Assembly: GCA_034933685.1 (NCBI GenBank)
Contig: JAYFNB010000017.1
Coordinates: 248,001 to 312,000, forward strand
Length of the DNA stretch: 64,000 nt
Reading direction: 5' to 3'
Source: UBA8514 sp034933685
GTDB lineage: Bacteria > Bacillota > Clostridia > Lachnospirales > Anaerotignaceae
Positions within the stretch are counted from its first letter, which is position 1, and each line of letters starts with the position of its first letter. Under the pieces are notes generated by a model. It made no database searches. It was not told the origin of the DNA and saw only the letters and a list, made by a program, of their open reading frames with translations. The translations under genes and the position numbers were made by a program. Positions 31,892-40,201 of this stretch are shown here, one piece after another.

Positions 31892-32746
31892 ATGAAAAAA
31901 TTTTTATGTTTGGCACTTACAATGGCGGTTCTTTTTACTGGATGTGCAGTAGGTTCAGCTAAAACAGACAAAACAAATACAACAGGTGGCACAGAAACTA
32001 AAACAGGTGACAACACCAATGAAAATATAGGTGATGAGGTTGATGCTGAAAATGATGAATACGCGGCAAAGCTTTTGGCAGTATCAGATTCAATGCCTCA
32101 GCTTGAAGCGCCTCAAAAAGGCGAGGAAATAGCCGTTATTACAACAAGCCTTGGAGAAATTAAGGTTAAATTCTGCCCTATTGAAGCTCCAAAGGCAGTA
32201 GAAAACTTTATTTCTCTTGCAAAAAAAGGATACTATGACGGACTTACCTTCCACAGAGTTATAAATGACTTTATGATACAAGGTGGTGACCCAGAGGGAA
32301 CAGGCAGCGGTGGAGAAAGTATTTGGGGAAAAGACTTTGAGGATGAGTTTTCACCTAATATGTACCACTTTAGAGGGGCACTCGCAATGGCAAACAGTGG
32401 TGCAGACACCAACGGAAGCCAGTTTTACATTGTTCAGAAACCTACCATTTCAGATGGATATTTTGATTATGTTAAACAGGTAATAGACCAATATGGAGAT
32501 ACTGAACTTTTATACAATCAATCAACAAACAAAATTTTCCGAACAAATTACTCTGATGAAGTAAAGGCAAAATATGAAGAGCTTGGCGGTACGCCGGAAC
32601 TTGACTATGGATATACAATTTTTGGGCAGGCATTTGAAGGTCTTGACGTAGTTGATGCTATTGCAAAGGTTGAAACAAATGACAAGGATAAGCCTTTACA
32701 GGATGTTATAGTTGAAAAAATTGAAATTGTAAATTACGGCGAGTAA
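31892..32746 (+). CDS. Secreted cyclophilin-type peptidyl-prolyl isomerase (lipoprotein)
   Basis: A 284-residue predicted lipoprotein: signal peptide with lipobox F-T-G-C at about residues 15-18 and a Thr/Asn/Asp-rich linker to about residue 50. A cyclophilin domain follows, with 'ENFISLAKKGYYDGLTFHRVINDFMIQGGDP' and 'GALAMANSGADTNGSQFYIV'. An insert of about 50 residues lies before 'YTIFGQAFEGLDVVDAI'. It would help fold secreted proteins at the membrane surface. A strong promoter precedes it. The insertion is seen in clostridial homologues but its role is unknown. Confidence 0.92.
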   Translation: MKKFLCLALTMAVLFTGCAVGSAKTDKTNTTGGTETKTGDNTNENIGDEVDAENDEYAAKLLAVSDSMPQLEAPQKGEEIAVITTSLGEIKVKFCPIEAPKAVENFISLAKKGYYDGLTFHRVINDFMIQGGDPEGTGSGGESIWGKDFEDEFSPNMYHFRGALAMANSGADTNGSQFYIVQKPTISDGYFDYVKQVIDQYGDTELLYNQSTNKIFRTNYSDEVKAKYEELGGTPELDYGYTIFGQAFEGLDVVDAIAKVETNDKDKPLQDVIVEKIEIVNYGE

Positions 32747-32751
32747 TAATA

Positions 32752-32780
32752 AAGACCGAGGGGCTTTGCCTTGAGGTCTT
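32752..32780 (+). terminator. Hairpin after cyclophilin gene
   Basis: Stem AAGACC / GGTCTT with inner GGC / GCC pairs lies 5 bases after the stop. The T run after the stem is weak (TTAAAAATT), so termination may be partial. Confidence 0.6.
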
Positions 32781-32834
32781 AAAAATTGCACTAAACAATG
32801 CTTGGTTATTAAAAAAAAACTGACACCATTTTTG

Positions 32835-32863
32835 TTGAGGAAAAGAAAAAAATATGATAATAT
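32835..32863 (+). promoter_or_regulatory. Possible sigma-A promoter of pyrG
   Basis: TTGAGG, a 17-base A-rich spacer and TAATAT, about 82 bases before the pyrG start. No attenuator hairpin is seen in the short leader. Confidence 0.45.
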
Positions 32864-32944
32864 AATGAGAGTGATATAATTTGCGGATAGTGTGTCTTTA
32901 TTAAGCAAATGAGAGATAGGATTATTTTAGGAGGATATTGAAAA

Positions 32945-34552
32945 ATGCGTACAAAGTATGTTTTTGTTACAGGCGGTGTTGTATCTGGCCTTGGGAAAGG
33001 AATTACAGCGGCATCATTAGGACGCCTGCTTAAAGCAAGAGGGTATACAGTTACAATACAAAAGTTTGACCCATACATTAACCTTGACCCAGGTACAATG
33101 AGCCCATACCAGCACGGCGAGGTTTTTGTCACAGAAGATGGTGCGGAAACAGACCTTGACCTTGGTCACTACGAAAGATTTATAGACGAAAATTTGAACA
33201 TAAATAGCAATACAACCACAGGTAAGGTATATTGGTCGGTACTGAACAAAGAGAGAAAGGGTGAATACCTTGGCGGCACAGTTCAGGTTATACCTCACAT
33301 TACAAATGAGATTAAAGATCGCGTTTACAGAGCAGGAAAGATTTTAGACCCGGATATTGTTATTACAGAAATTGGCGGAACCGTTGGTGACATTGAAAGT
33401 CATCCATTCCTTGAAGCTATTCGTCAAGTTTCCAGAGAGGTTGGCAAGGAAAACTGCATGTATATACATGTAACCCTTATCCCTTATCTTTCTAAGGGCG
33501 GTGAAATGAAAACAAAGCCTACACAGCATTCTGTGAAAGAACTTTTATCAATAGGTATTCAGCCGGATATGCTTGTTCTTAGAACAGAGCATGAACTTAG
33601 CCAGGATATGAAAGGAAAGCTTTCTCTTTTTTGCAATGTTGAAGAAGACTTCATTATACAAAATCTTGACGCACAAAGTCTATACGAAATTCCGGTTATG
33701 CTTGAAAATGAAGGTCTTGCAAAGGCTGTTTGCAAAAAGCTTGGCCTTGAAAACAAGGAACCAGACCTTACTGAGTGGATGAACATGCTTGAAAAAGAAC
33801 GCAATATGAGCAAAGTGGTAAACATTGCTCTTGTTGGGAAATATGTTGAATTGCACGATGCATACCTTTCAATTGTTGAGTCTCTTCATCATGCAGGTAT
33901 TGATAACGCTGCAGATGTTAACATCCAGTGGATTAATTCGGAAGAGGTTACAGAAGAAAATGTTGCGGAAATCCTTAAAGATTCTCATGGAATTTTAGTA
34001 CCAGGAGGATTTGGGGATAGAGGCGTTGAAGGTAAAATTACAGCAATTAAATATGCAAGAGAAAATAAAGTTCCTTTCCTTGGAATTTGCCTTGGAATGC
34101 AGTGTGCGGTTATTGAATTTGCAAGGAATGTGCTTGGATACAAGGATGCTTTTACCTCTGAAATTAGACCAGATACACCACACCCTGTAATTGACCTTAT
34201 GCCAGAACAAAGGGATATTGAAGATATGGGCGGAACAATGCGCCTTGGTGCATATCCATGCAAGGTTCTTCCAGACACTTTATCTCATGAAGCATATAAT
34301 TCAGACCTCATTTATGAGCGTCATCGGCACAGATATGAGTTTAATAATGTATACAGAAAAGAAATTCAGGATGCAGGAATGTCTATTGTGGGAATTTCCC
34401 CTAACGAAAAGCTTGTTGAAATTGTTGAAATTAAAAACCATCCTTGGTTTGTTGGTGTTCAGTTCCATCCTGAATTTAAATCAAGACCCAATAGGCCACA
34501 TCCATTATTTAGGGATTTTGTTGGGGCTGCAATTAAGCACGAGGAAAAATAA
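32945..34552 (+). CDS. pyrG: CTP synthase
   Basis: Converts UTP to CTP with glutamine as nitrogen donor. The 535-residue protein has the synthetase N-terminal half ('FVTGGVVSGLGKGITAASLG', 'DPYINLDPGTMSP') and a class I glutamine amidotransferase half with 'LGICLGMQ' (catalytic Cys) and 'GVQFHPEFKSRP' (His-Glu). An AGGAGG ribosome site precedes the ATG. Length and all motifs are canonical. It appears to be transcribed alone. Confidence 0.98.
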   Translation: MRTKYVFVTGGVVSGLGKGITAASLGRLLKARGYTVTIQKFDPYINLDPGTMSPYQHGEVFVTEDGAETDLDLGHYERFIDENLNINSNTTTGKVYWSVLNKERKGEYLGGTVQVIPHITNEIKDRVYRAGKILDPDIVITEIGGTVGDIESHPFLEAIRQVSREVGKENCMYIHVTLIPYLSKGGEMKTKPTQHSVKELLSIGIQPDMLVLRTEHELSQDMKGKLSLFCNVEEDFIIQNLDAQSLYEIPVMLENEGLAKAVCKKLGLENKEPDLTEWMNMLEKERNMSKVVNIALVGKYVELHDAYLSIVESLHHAGIDNAADVNIQWINSEEVTEENVAEILKDSHGILVPGGFGDRGVEGKITAIKYARENKVPFLGICLGMQCAVIEFARNVLGYKDAFTSEIRPDTPHPVIDLMPEQRDIEDMGGTMRLGAYPCKVLPDTLSHEAYNSDLIYERHRHRYEFNNVYRKEIQDAGMSIVGISPNEKLVEIVEIKNHPWFVGVQFHPEFKSRPNRPHPLFRDFVGAAIKHEEK

Positions 34553-34561
34553 TAAAATAGA

Positions 34562-34592
34562 GGGGCAACATAGTTAATGCTGTGGTTGCCCC
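34562..34592 (+). terminator. Hairpin after pyrG
   Basis: GGGGCAAC / GTTGCCCC stem 9 bases after the stop. It lacks a run of T residues directly after the stem, so it is either a weak terminator or an mRNA 3'-end stabiliser. Confidence 0.55.
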
Positions 34593-34726
34593 ATTGAAAA
34601 GATTTATTTACAGTTTGTTAACATTATATTTACCGACTATCTATTATGTTTTACGTATATTAAAGTATAATTAAGTGTGATAAATGATAGATGTGATTTG
34701 AACCTATTTTTAGGGAGGTAAAATAA

Positions 34727-35212
34727 ATGATAAGAGAAATTGAAGATGTTTTTGTTAAAGCTGAAGATGGCATAGAAAGAATTCTGGTGTGCATAACGGC
34801 ACAGTGCAACTCAAAAAGGCTTATAAATGAAGGCGCAAAGGTAGCGGACCAGGTCAATGGTGAATTACATATTATACATGTGCAACGGGGCGACAGTATT
34901 TTTAACAATGCAGATACGCCCAAACTTTTGGAAGAACTGTTTGACTATGGTGCCAAAAGAGGCGGTATGATACATTTCTACTGTGATGAAGATATAACCG
35001 AGTGTATTGGAAGGTTTGTTAAGGATAACGGCATAACTAAAATGGTGTTGGGCGAGCCACCTATGACCAATGCACCAACTCAAAAGGAAATTGAAAAGAA
35101 ACTGGGCGTTGTGCTTAAGAATATTAATTTACCGGTGGATGTTGTTGTTGTTAAACGAAATGAAGCAGAGGAAAATATGTTTATTAAGCGTAATAGAGCC
35201 GTTTTCACATAA
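34727..35212 (+). CDS. Universal stress protein (UspA-like domain)
   Basis: A 161-residue cytoplasmic protein. After a 17-residue lead it has 'ERILVCITAQCNSKRLINEGAKVAD', 'ELHIIHVQ', 'VKDNGITKMVLGEPP' and 'VDVVVVKR', resembling the Usp domain of KdpD sensors. The G-2x-G-9x-G ATP-binding pattern of UspA is not clear, so nucleotide binding is uncertain. No kdp genes are near. It has an AGGGAGG ribosome site and its own 170-base upstream region. Confidence 0.75.
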   Translation: MIREIEDVFVKAEDGIERILVCITAQCNSKRLINEGAKVADQVNGELHIIHVQRGDSIFNNADTPKLLEELFDYGAKRGGMIHFYCDEDITECIGRFVKDNGITKMVLGEPPMTNAPTQKEIEKKLGVVLKNINLPVDVVVVKRNEAEENMFIKRNRAVFT

Positions 35213-35311
35213 AAGAATGAAAAAGGCTGATGTTTTTTATTGCATAAAGTGTTATAATATATTATTATTTCAGATGGAATAAAAAGCATTTATGCAAAAG
35301 GAGAGAATTAA

Positions 35312-35806
35312 ATGAGTGTTTATGAGGATTGGATAAGAAAAGCGTTTACAGACGAAGGCAAAAGTGTTGAGCCTGTTTGGAATGAATATTTGCCAAAAGA
35401 GCAGAAAATATATGAATATATTCTTGAAGAAAAGGTAACAGAAATTAAAGGAACAATTACAGAACTTGGTGAAAAATTTGGCATGAGCGTTGAGCACATG
35501 GTTGCTTTTGTTGATGGCATTAATGATATTCTTCCAAATCCATACAAAATTGATGAATTAGACGAGAATTCTGATATCGAAATAGTTATAGATTTTGAAA
35601 AGCTGTATAAAAAAATGGTAGAGTATAAGGCAGAGCACCTTTATACACTTACCCAATGGGATAATATATTTACAGAAGCAGAAAGAAAAGTTCTTTTCAG
35701 CCAGCAGAAAATGGCAAGAACTGTAGTTAAAGGAGATAAAATAGGACGTAATGACCCATGTCCTTGCGGAAGCGGCAAAAAGTATAAAAAATGTTGCGGA
35801 GCATAA
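35312..35806 (+). CDS. SEC-C zinc-motif protein of unknown function
   Basis: A 164-residue protein with a helical N-terminal part and a C-terminal SEC-C zinc motif ('GRNDPCPCGSGKKYKKCCG') as found at the end of SecA. The body is acidic and has no other recognised domain; SEC-C proteins may bind SecA, ribosomes or other partners. An extended -10 promoter (TGTTATAAT, 35250-35258) lies 54 bases upstream of the start. tsaC follows after 3 bases, so the two are co-transcribed. Confidence 0.8.
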   Translation: MSVYEDWIRKAFTDEGKSVEPVWNEYLPKEQKIYEYILEEKVTEIKGTITELGEKFGMSVEHMVAFVDGINDILPNPYKIDELDENSDIEIVIDFEKLYKKMVEYKAEHLYTLTQWDNIFTEAERKVLFSQQKMARTVVKGDKIGRNDPCPCGSGKKYKKCCGA

Positions 35807-35809
35807 TTT

Positions 35810-36862
35810 ATGAAAACTCTAATCAGAAAAATAGATGATTTGAATATTGACTGTGAAATAATTAAAGAAGCCGCCGGTATTCTCCAAAAGGGAGGCCTGG
35901 TGGCTTTTCCTACAGAAACGGTATATGGCCTAGGAGCCAATGGACTTTCAGAAGAAGCCTGCAAAAAGATATATGAAGCTAAGGGTAGGCCGTCAGACAA
36001 CCCGCTTATTCTTCATATTGGAGAGCTTACACAGCTTAACCAGATTGTGGAGGAGATCCCGCCATTGGCTAAAACTGTTATGGAAGCTTTTTGGCCGGGC
36101 CCTCTTACGCTGATTTTTAAGAAAAAACCATGTGTACCTGATTCTGTAACAGGAGGCTTGGATACAGTTGGTGTGCGTTTTCCTTCAAATTCCATTGCCA
36201 GAGAGCTTATTAAGGTGGCAAACTTGCCCATTGCTGCACCAAGTGCAAATTCTTCCGGCAAGCCAAGCCCTACAAAGGCATCCCACGTGGAATTTGACTT
36301 AAACGGCAAGGTGGAAATGATTATAGACGGTGGTTCAACAGATTTTGGCCTTGAAAGCACAATTGTGGATGTGACTGGCGATGTTGCAGTTATTTTGCGT
36401 CCAGGTGCAATTACAAAAGAAATGCTAATGGATTTATTGGGCTGTGTGGAAATAGACCCAGCAATTTTAGGGAAAAGTACAACCAATGTAGCACCAAAAG
36501 CTCCTGGAATGAAATATACCCATTATTCCCCTAAAGCAAAAGTAATTTTGGTTAAGGGTGAAATGAATAAGGTTGTTGAAAAAATTAACAGCCTTACGAA
36601 AGAAAACCAGACCAATGGGTTTAAGGTTGGAATTATGGCAACAGATGAAACTAAAGACAGCTATAAAGCTGATATTGTGCTTTCAGTTGGGGCAAGAAAC
36701 GATGAAATTACAATTGGTGCAAGCTTATTTAAAATACTTAGGAAGTTCGATTTTCTTCAGGCGGATATTGTGTACTCTGAGGTTTTTACTGAAACAGGAG
36801 AAGGCCTTGCGATAATGAACAGATTGAACAAGGCGGCAGGCTACAACTATATTGAGGTGTGA
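35810..36862 (+). CDS. tsaC: L-threonylcarbamoyladenylate synthase
   Basis: Makes threonylcarbamoyl-AMP from threonine, bicarbonate and ATP for t6A modification of ANN-decoding tRNAs. The 350-residue protein is the long YwlC/Sua5 form. Residues about 20-205 form the YrdC domain ('GGLVAFPTETVYGLGANG', 'KGRPSDNPLILHI', 'SANSSGKPSPT'). A C-terminal Sua5 domain follows from about 220. It is followed by the ywlE phosphatase after 4 bases, the same pairing as ywlC and ywlE in Bacillus. Confidence 0.95.
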   Translation: MKTLIRKIDDLNIDCEIIKEAAGILQKGGLVAFPTETVYGLGANGLSEEACKKIYEAKGRPSDNPLILHIGELTQLNQIVEEIPPLAKTVMEAFWPGPLTLIFKKKPCVPDSVTGGLDTVGVRFPSNSIARELIKVANLPIAAPSANSSGKPSPTKASHVEFDLNGKVEMIIDGGSTDFGLESTIVDVTGDVAVILRPGAITKEMLMDLLGCVEIDPAILGKSTTNVAPKAPGMKYTHYSPKAKVILVKGEMNKVVEKINSLTKENQTNGFKVGIMATDETKDSYKADIVLSVGARNDEITIGASLFKILRKFDFLQADIVYSEVFTETGEGLAIMNRLNKAAGYNYIEV

Positions 36863-36866
36863 TTTT

Positions 36867-37307
36867 ATGAATATATTATTTGTATGTACAGGCAATACTT
36901 GCCGAAGCCCTATGGCAGAGGCGGTAGCAAAAAGTATATTCCCTAAGGATGAATACAACATTATGTCAGCAGGCCTTAGTGTAATAGAAAATCAACCTGC
37001 AAGCCAAAATGCCGTTTTGGCGGCAGAAGCTTTAGGACTTAATTTAAAGGAACACAAGGCAAAGCAAATTACTCCAAGCCTTATTAAAGAGGCAGATATA
37101 GTGCTTACTATGACATCTGGGCACAAACAAGCCATAGCAAATGCATGCAACAGCACAAGTACACCAGTTTTTACTTTGGCAGAATATGCGGGGCATGGCG
37201 GTGAAGATGTTATTGACCCTTATGGTTGCGATTTGGAAATCTATAAAAAATGCATACAAAAGCTTAAACAATATATTGCGGAAACAGCTGATATAATAAC
37301 AAAATAA
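36867..37307 (+). CDS. ywlE: Protein-arginine phosphatase, low-molecular-weight PTP fold
   Basis: A 146-residue phosphatase with the P-loop 'CTGNTCRSPMAE' (Cys7-Arg13) and the general-acid loop 'DPYG'. Thr11 in the P-loop is the residue that distinguishes arginine phosphatases of the YwlE type from tyrosine phosphatases. It would oppose an McsB-type arginine kinase, which is not in the window. ATG at 36867 is preceded by GAGGTG that overlaps the tsaC stop. The gene ends just before the rpiB promoter. Confidence 0.9.
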   Translation: MNILFVCTGNTCRSPMAEAVAKSIFPKDEYNIMSAGLSVIENQPASQNAVLAAEALGLNLKEHKAKQITPSLIKEADIVLTMTSGHKQAIANACNSTSTPVFTLAEYAGHGGEDVIDPYGCDLEIYKKCIQKLKQYIAETADIITK

Positions 37308-37308
37308 A

Positions 37309-37337
37309 TTGATACTTTGTGCAAAAAATGTTATATT
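37309..37337 (+). promoter_or_regulatory. Sigma-A promoter of rpiB-upp-tagO
   Basis: TTGATA at 37309-37314, a 17-base spacer and TATATT at 37332-37337, beginning two bases after the ywlE stop and 53 bases before the rpiB start. Confidence 0.65.
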
Positions 37338-37389
37338 ATAAACAGAAGTTGTTTTGCAGATTTAATTTTTTACAGGAAGGAAGATATAA

Positions 37390-37818
37390 TTGATAGCATT
37401 AGGCTGCGACCACGGCGGATTTCCGCTTATGAAAGAAGTAATTAAATATCTTGAAATCCAAGGGCTGGAATATAAAAATTTCGGTACTTATTCTGAAGAA
37501 AGCTGTGACTACCCTGTTTTTGCAAAAGCTGTTGCAAATTCAATAGTCACTGGTGAGTGCAAAAATGGTATACTGATTTGCGGAACAGGCATTGGTATTT
37601 CAATTACTGCAAACAAAATTAAAGGCATAAGGGCTGCTCTTTGCCACGATTGTTTCTCTGCAAAGGCTACAAGAGAACATAATAATGCAAATATACTTGC
37701 AATGGGTGCAAGGGTGGTAGGTGCAGGGCTTGCTATTGAAATTGTGAAAAACTTTTTGGAAACACCATTTTCAAACGATGAAAGACATATACGACGTATT
37801 AATATGATTGAAGATTAA
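37390..37818 (+). CDS. rpiB: Ribose-5-phosphate isomerase B
   Basis: Interconverts ribose 5-phosphate and ribulose 5-phosphate, possibly other phosphorylated aldoses. The 142-residue RpiB/LacAB-family protein has 'IALGCDHGGFPLK'-like start, the catalytic Cys in 'ILICGTGIGIS', and 'HDCFSAKATREHNNANILAMG'. The TTG start at 37390 follows AGGAAGGAAG. upp follows after 14 bases; ribose phosphate is the precursor of the PRPP that Upp uses. Confidence 0.94.
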   Translation: MIALGCDHGGFPLMKEVIKYLEIQGLEYKNFGTYSEESCDYPVFAKAVANSIVTGECKNGILICGTGIGISITANKIKGIRAALCHDCFSAKATREHNNANILAMGARVVGAGLAIEIVKNFLETPFSNDERHIRRINMIED

Positions 37819-37832
37819 TTGGAGGGCAAAAA

Positions 37833-38459
37833 ATGGGCAAGCTGTTTATATCAGAGCATCCGCTTATCAAACACAAAATGACACTTCTTAGAAACAAGGA
37901 AACAGGAACAAAAGAATTTAAAGAACTTATTGGCGAGGTTGCGTTATTGCTTACCTATGAAGCAACAAGAGAACTTCCTCTTGTTGATGTACAAGTTGAG
38001 ACGCCAATTACTATGGCAGACTGTCAAATGGTGTCTAAAAAAATTGCTATTGTTCCAATTCTTCGTGCTGGTGTTGGCATGGCAGACGGAATGCAGACAC
38101 TTCTGCCTACGGCAAAGGTTGGTCACATAGGTCTTTACAGAGACCCAGATACACTTATACCGGTTGAATATTACTGCAAGCTTCCTGTTGATATTGCAGA
38201 AAGCGAAGTTCTTCTTGTTGACCCAATGTTGGCAACAGGCGGTACTGCTGAAGCAGCTATCGGGTTTTTGAAAGAGAGAGGCGCTAAAAAAATAACTATG
38301 CTTTGTATTTTGGCCGCACCAGACGGCGTTAAAGCTGTTCAGGCGGCCCATTCTGATGTTGATATTTATACTGCGGCGTATGACAAATGCCTTAACGACC
38401 ACGGCTATATTGTACCAGGTCTTGGCGATGCTGGAGATAGGATATTTGGCACAAAATAG
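37833..38459 (+). CDS. upp: Uracil phosphoribosyltransferase
   Basis: Salvages uracil to UMP with PRPP. The 208-residue protein has 'HPLIKHKMTLLRN' at the start, 'PILRAGVGMADGM', and the PRPP loop 'LLVDPMLATGGTAEAAI'. The C-terminal 'VPGLGDAGDRIFGTK' is diagnostic. It shares the unit with rpiB and tagO, as upp does in many Clostridia. Ribosome site GGAGGGC precedes the ATG. Confidence 0.98.
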   Translation: MGKLFISEHPLIKHKMTLLRNKETGTKEFKELIGEVALLLTYEATRELPLVDVQVETPITMADCQMVSKKIAIVPILRAGVGMADGMQTLLPTAKVGHIGLYRDPDTLIPVEYYCKLPVDIAESEVLLVDPMLATGGTAEAAIGFLKERGAKKITMLCILAAPDGVKAVQAAHSDVDIYTAAYDKCLNDHGYIVPGLGDAGDRIFGTK

Positions 38460-38480
38460 CATGCTTGGGAGAGGTTGAAT

Positions 38481-39515
38481 TTGGAACACAATTGGGTTTT
38501 ATATATAGCGGCGTTTTCTACGGCTTTTGCAATTTCCAATGTAATGACGCCTGTCGCTAAAACGTTGTCCCTTAAAGTTGGGGCTATAGATTATCCTAAA
38601 GCAAGAGGAATGCATGCAAAGCCAATGCCACGCATGGGCGGTATTGCCATAGTTGTTGGCTTTTTGCTAACTCTTCTTTTGCTTTATAGATTTATGGACC
38701 ACAAGCAGTCACAGCAGATTACAGGGTTTGTAATAGGTTCTGGTATCATTGTTGTGCTTGGTATGTTTGATGACTGCTTTAATTTGCGTGCGAGGTTTAA
38801 ATTTTTAGTACAAATTGTTGCGGCTCTTGTTGTAATTTACTCAGGTGTTCGAATAAATGTAGTTTTTTGGCCTTTTAATGCGGCATTGCAGAAACTTAGT
38901 GTGCCAATAACCCTATTATGGATTGTTGGCGTTACCAATGCTGTTAATTTAATTGATGGTCTTGATGGACTGGCGGCAGGCGTCAGCTCTATTGCTGCAC
39001 TTTCACTAATGGTGCTTTGCATTATTACAGGAGATGAAATAGCAGTTGTGCTCACGGCAACCCTTGCTGGAAGTTGTCTTGGATTTTTGCCACGTAATTT
39101 TAATCCTGCACAGATTTTTATGGGAGACACTGGAGCAACTTTTTTGGGTTTCACACTTGCTGTAACCAGTGTGCTTGGTGTTTTTAAGGGATATGCAATG
39201 CTAGCACTGGTTGTTTCAATGCTTTCATTGGGACTTCCCATTTTTGATACACTTTTTGCAATGGGCAGACGTATAGCTAAAGGTGAGTCTATAATGACTC
39301 CTGACAGAGGTCATCTGCACCATCGTCTTATTGACAGAGGCTTTACGCAGAAGCAGGCAGTCATGATACTTTACGGAATTAGTATTCTGTGCGGTCTTTT
39401 AGCAATCTTTATAACATTTAAGGATACAAAAGCGCTGGTTGTTATTGTGCTTACTGTGTTTGTGTTAAGTTTTGTTATATATTTTTTCAATAACATGAGG
39501 AAAAATAAGGAATAA
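38481..39515 (+). CDS. tagO: Undecaprenyl-phosphate GlcNAc-1-phosphate transferase
   Basis: First membrane step of wall teichoic acid or other surface glycan synthesis: transfers GlcNAc-1-P to undecaprenyl phosphate. The 344-residue protein has about eleven membrane segments. It shows 'MPRMGGIAI', the Asp-Asp in 'GMFDDCFNLRARFKFLVQ', 'NLIDGLDGLAAG', 'FMGDTGATFLG' and the cytoplasmic 'GHLHHRLIDRG' His motif. A TTG at 38481 is six bases after GGGAGAGG; a TTG at 38475 is too near. No other teichoic-acid genes lie here. Confidence 0.93.
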   Translation: MEHNWVLYIAAFSTAFAISNVMTPVAKTLSLKVGAIDYPKARGMHAKPMPRMGGIAIVVGFLLTLLLLYRFMDHKQSQQITGFVIGSGIIVVLGMFDDCFNLRARFKFLVQIVAALVVIYSGVRINVVFWPFNAALQKLSVPITLLWIVGVTNAVNLIDGLDGLAAGVSSIAALSLMVLCIITGDEIAVVLTATLAGSCLGFLPRNFNPAQIFMGDTGATFLGFTLAVTSVLGVFKGYAMLALVVSMLSLGLPIFDTLFAMGRRIAKGESIMTPDRGHLHHRLIDRGFTQKQAVMILYGISILCGLLAIFITFKDTKALVVIVLTVFVLSFVIYFFNNMRKNKE

Positions 39516-39535
39516 GCGAAGAGGAGGAGTTTTGT

Positions 39536-40075
39536 ATGAAGGAATTAAAAGGAACAAGAACTGAGGCCAACTTAATGGCGGCGTTTGCAGGGGAATCCCA
39601 AGCAAGAAATAAGTATACATACTATGCTTCTAAGGCTAAAAAAGAGGGCTATGAGCAAATTGCAGCTCTTTTTACTGAAACGGCTGATAATGAAAAGGAA
39701 CATGCAAAAATATGGTTTAAGCTACTTCATGATGGAATTGCAGATACGGTAACAAATCTTAAAGACGCTGCATCTGGAGAAAATTATGAATGGACAGACA
39801 TGTATGCAAAAATGGCCAAAGAAGCAAGAGAAGAAGGCTTTGACCACATTGCAGAACTGTTTGAAGGCGTAGCTGAAATTGAAAAAGAACACGAGGAGAG
39901 ATACCTTAAGCTTTTAAGCAATATTGAAGAAGGAATTGTTTTTTCAAGAGATGGAGATATGGTCTGGAAGTGTGCAAACTGTGGACATATCCACATTGGC
40001 AAGGAAGCGCCTAAGGTTTGTCCTGTTTGCGACCACCCAAGAGCTTACTTTGCTTTAGAAGCTAAAAATTATTAA
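39536..40075 (+). CDS. rbr: Rubrerythrin
   Basis: Peroxidase of anaerobes that reduces H2O2 with electrons from rubredoxin-type donors. The 179-residue protein has a ferritin-like diiron domain ('EANLMAAFAGESQARNKY', 'ETADNEKEHAKIW', 'EGVAEIEKEHEERY') and a C-terminal rubredoxin-like domain with two C-x2-C pairs ('CANCG', 'CPVCD'). A perfect GAGGAGGAG ribosome site suggests high translation. It is followed by a strong terminator. Confidence 0.97.
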   Translation: MKELKGTRTEANLMAAFAGESQARNKYTYYASKAKKEGYEQIAALFTETADNEKEHAKIWFKLLHDGIADTVTNLKDAASGENYEWTDMYAKMAKEAREEGFDHIAELFEGVAEIEKEHEERYLKLLSNIEEGIVFSRDGDMVWKCANCGHIHIGKEAPKVCPVCDHPRAYFALEAKNY

Positions 40076-40116
40076 AGAAAATACTGATTAAAGTGAAGAA
40101 GTTAGTTTTTAATTTT

Positions 40117-40147
40117 GACCTTGTGGCAATTCCACAGGGTCTTTTTT
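40117..40147 (+). terminator. Terminator after rubrerythrin gene
   Basis: GACCTTGTGG / CCACAGGGTC stem with a 5-nt loop and a TTTTTT tail. Confidence 0.92.
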
Positions 40148-40201
40148 ATTTGGGAAATTTGTGTTATACTTACAGATAATTATAATGGATGGAGAAGTAT
40201 A

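Noticed and set aside
32864..32944. CTP-responsive attenuator in the pyrG leader
   Set aside because: The leader of about 80 bases shows no terminator-type hairpin with a T run.
36867..37307. Tyrosine phosphatase identity for the LMW-PTP gene
   Set aside because: The P-loop has Thr at position 11 (CTGNTCRS), as in the arginine phosphatase YwlE, and the gene follows tsaC as ywlE follows ywlC in Bacillus.
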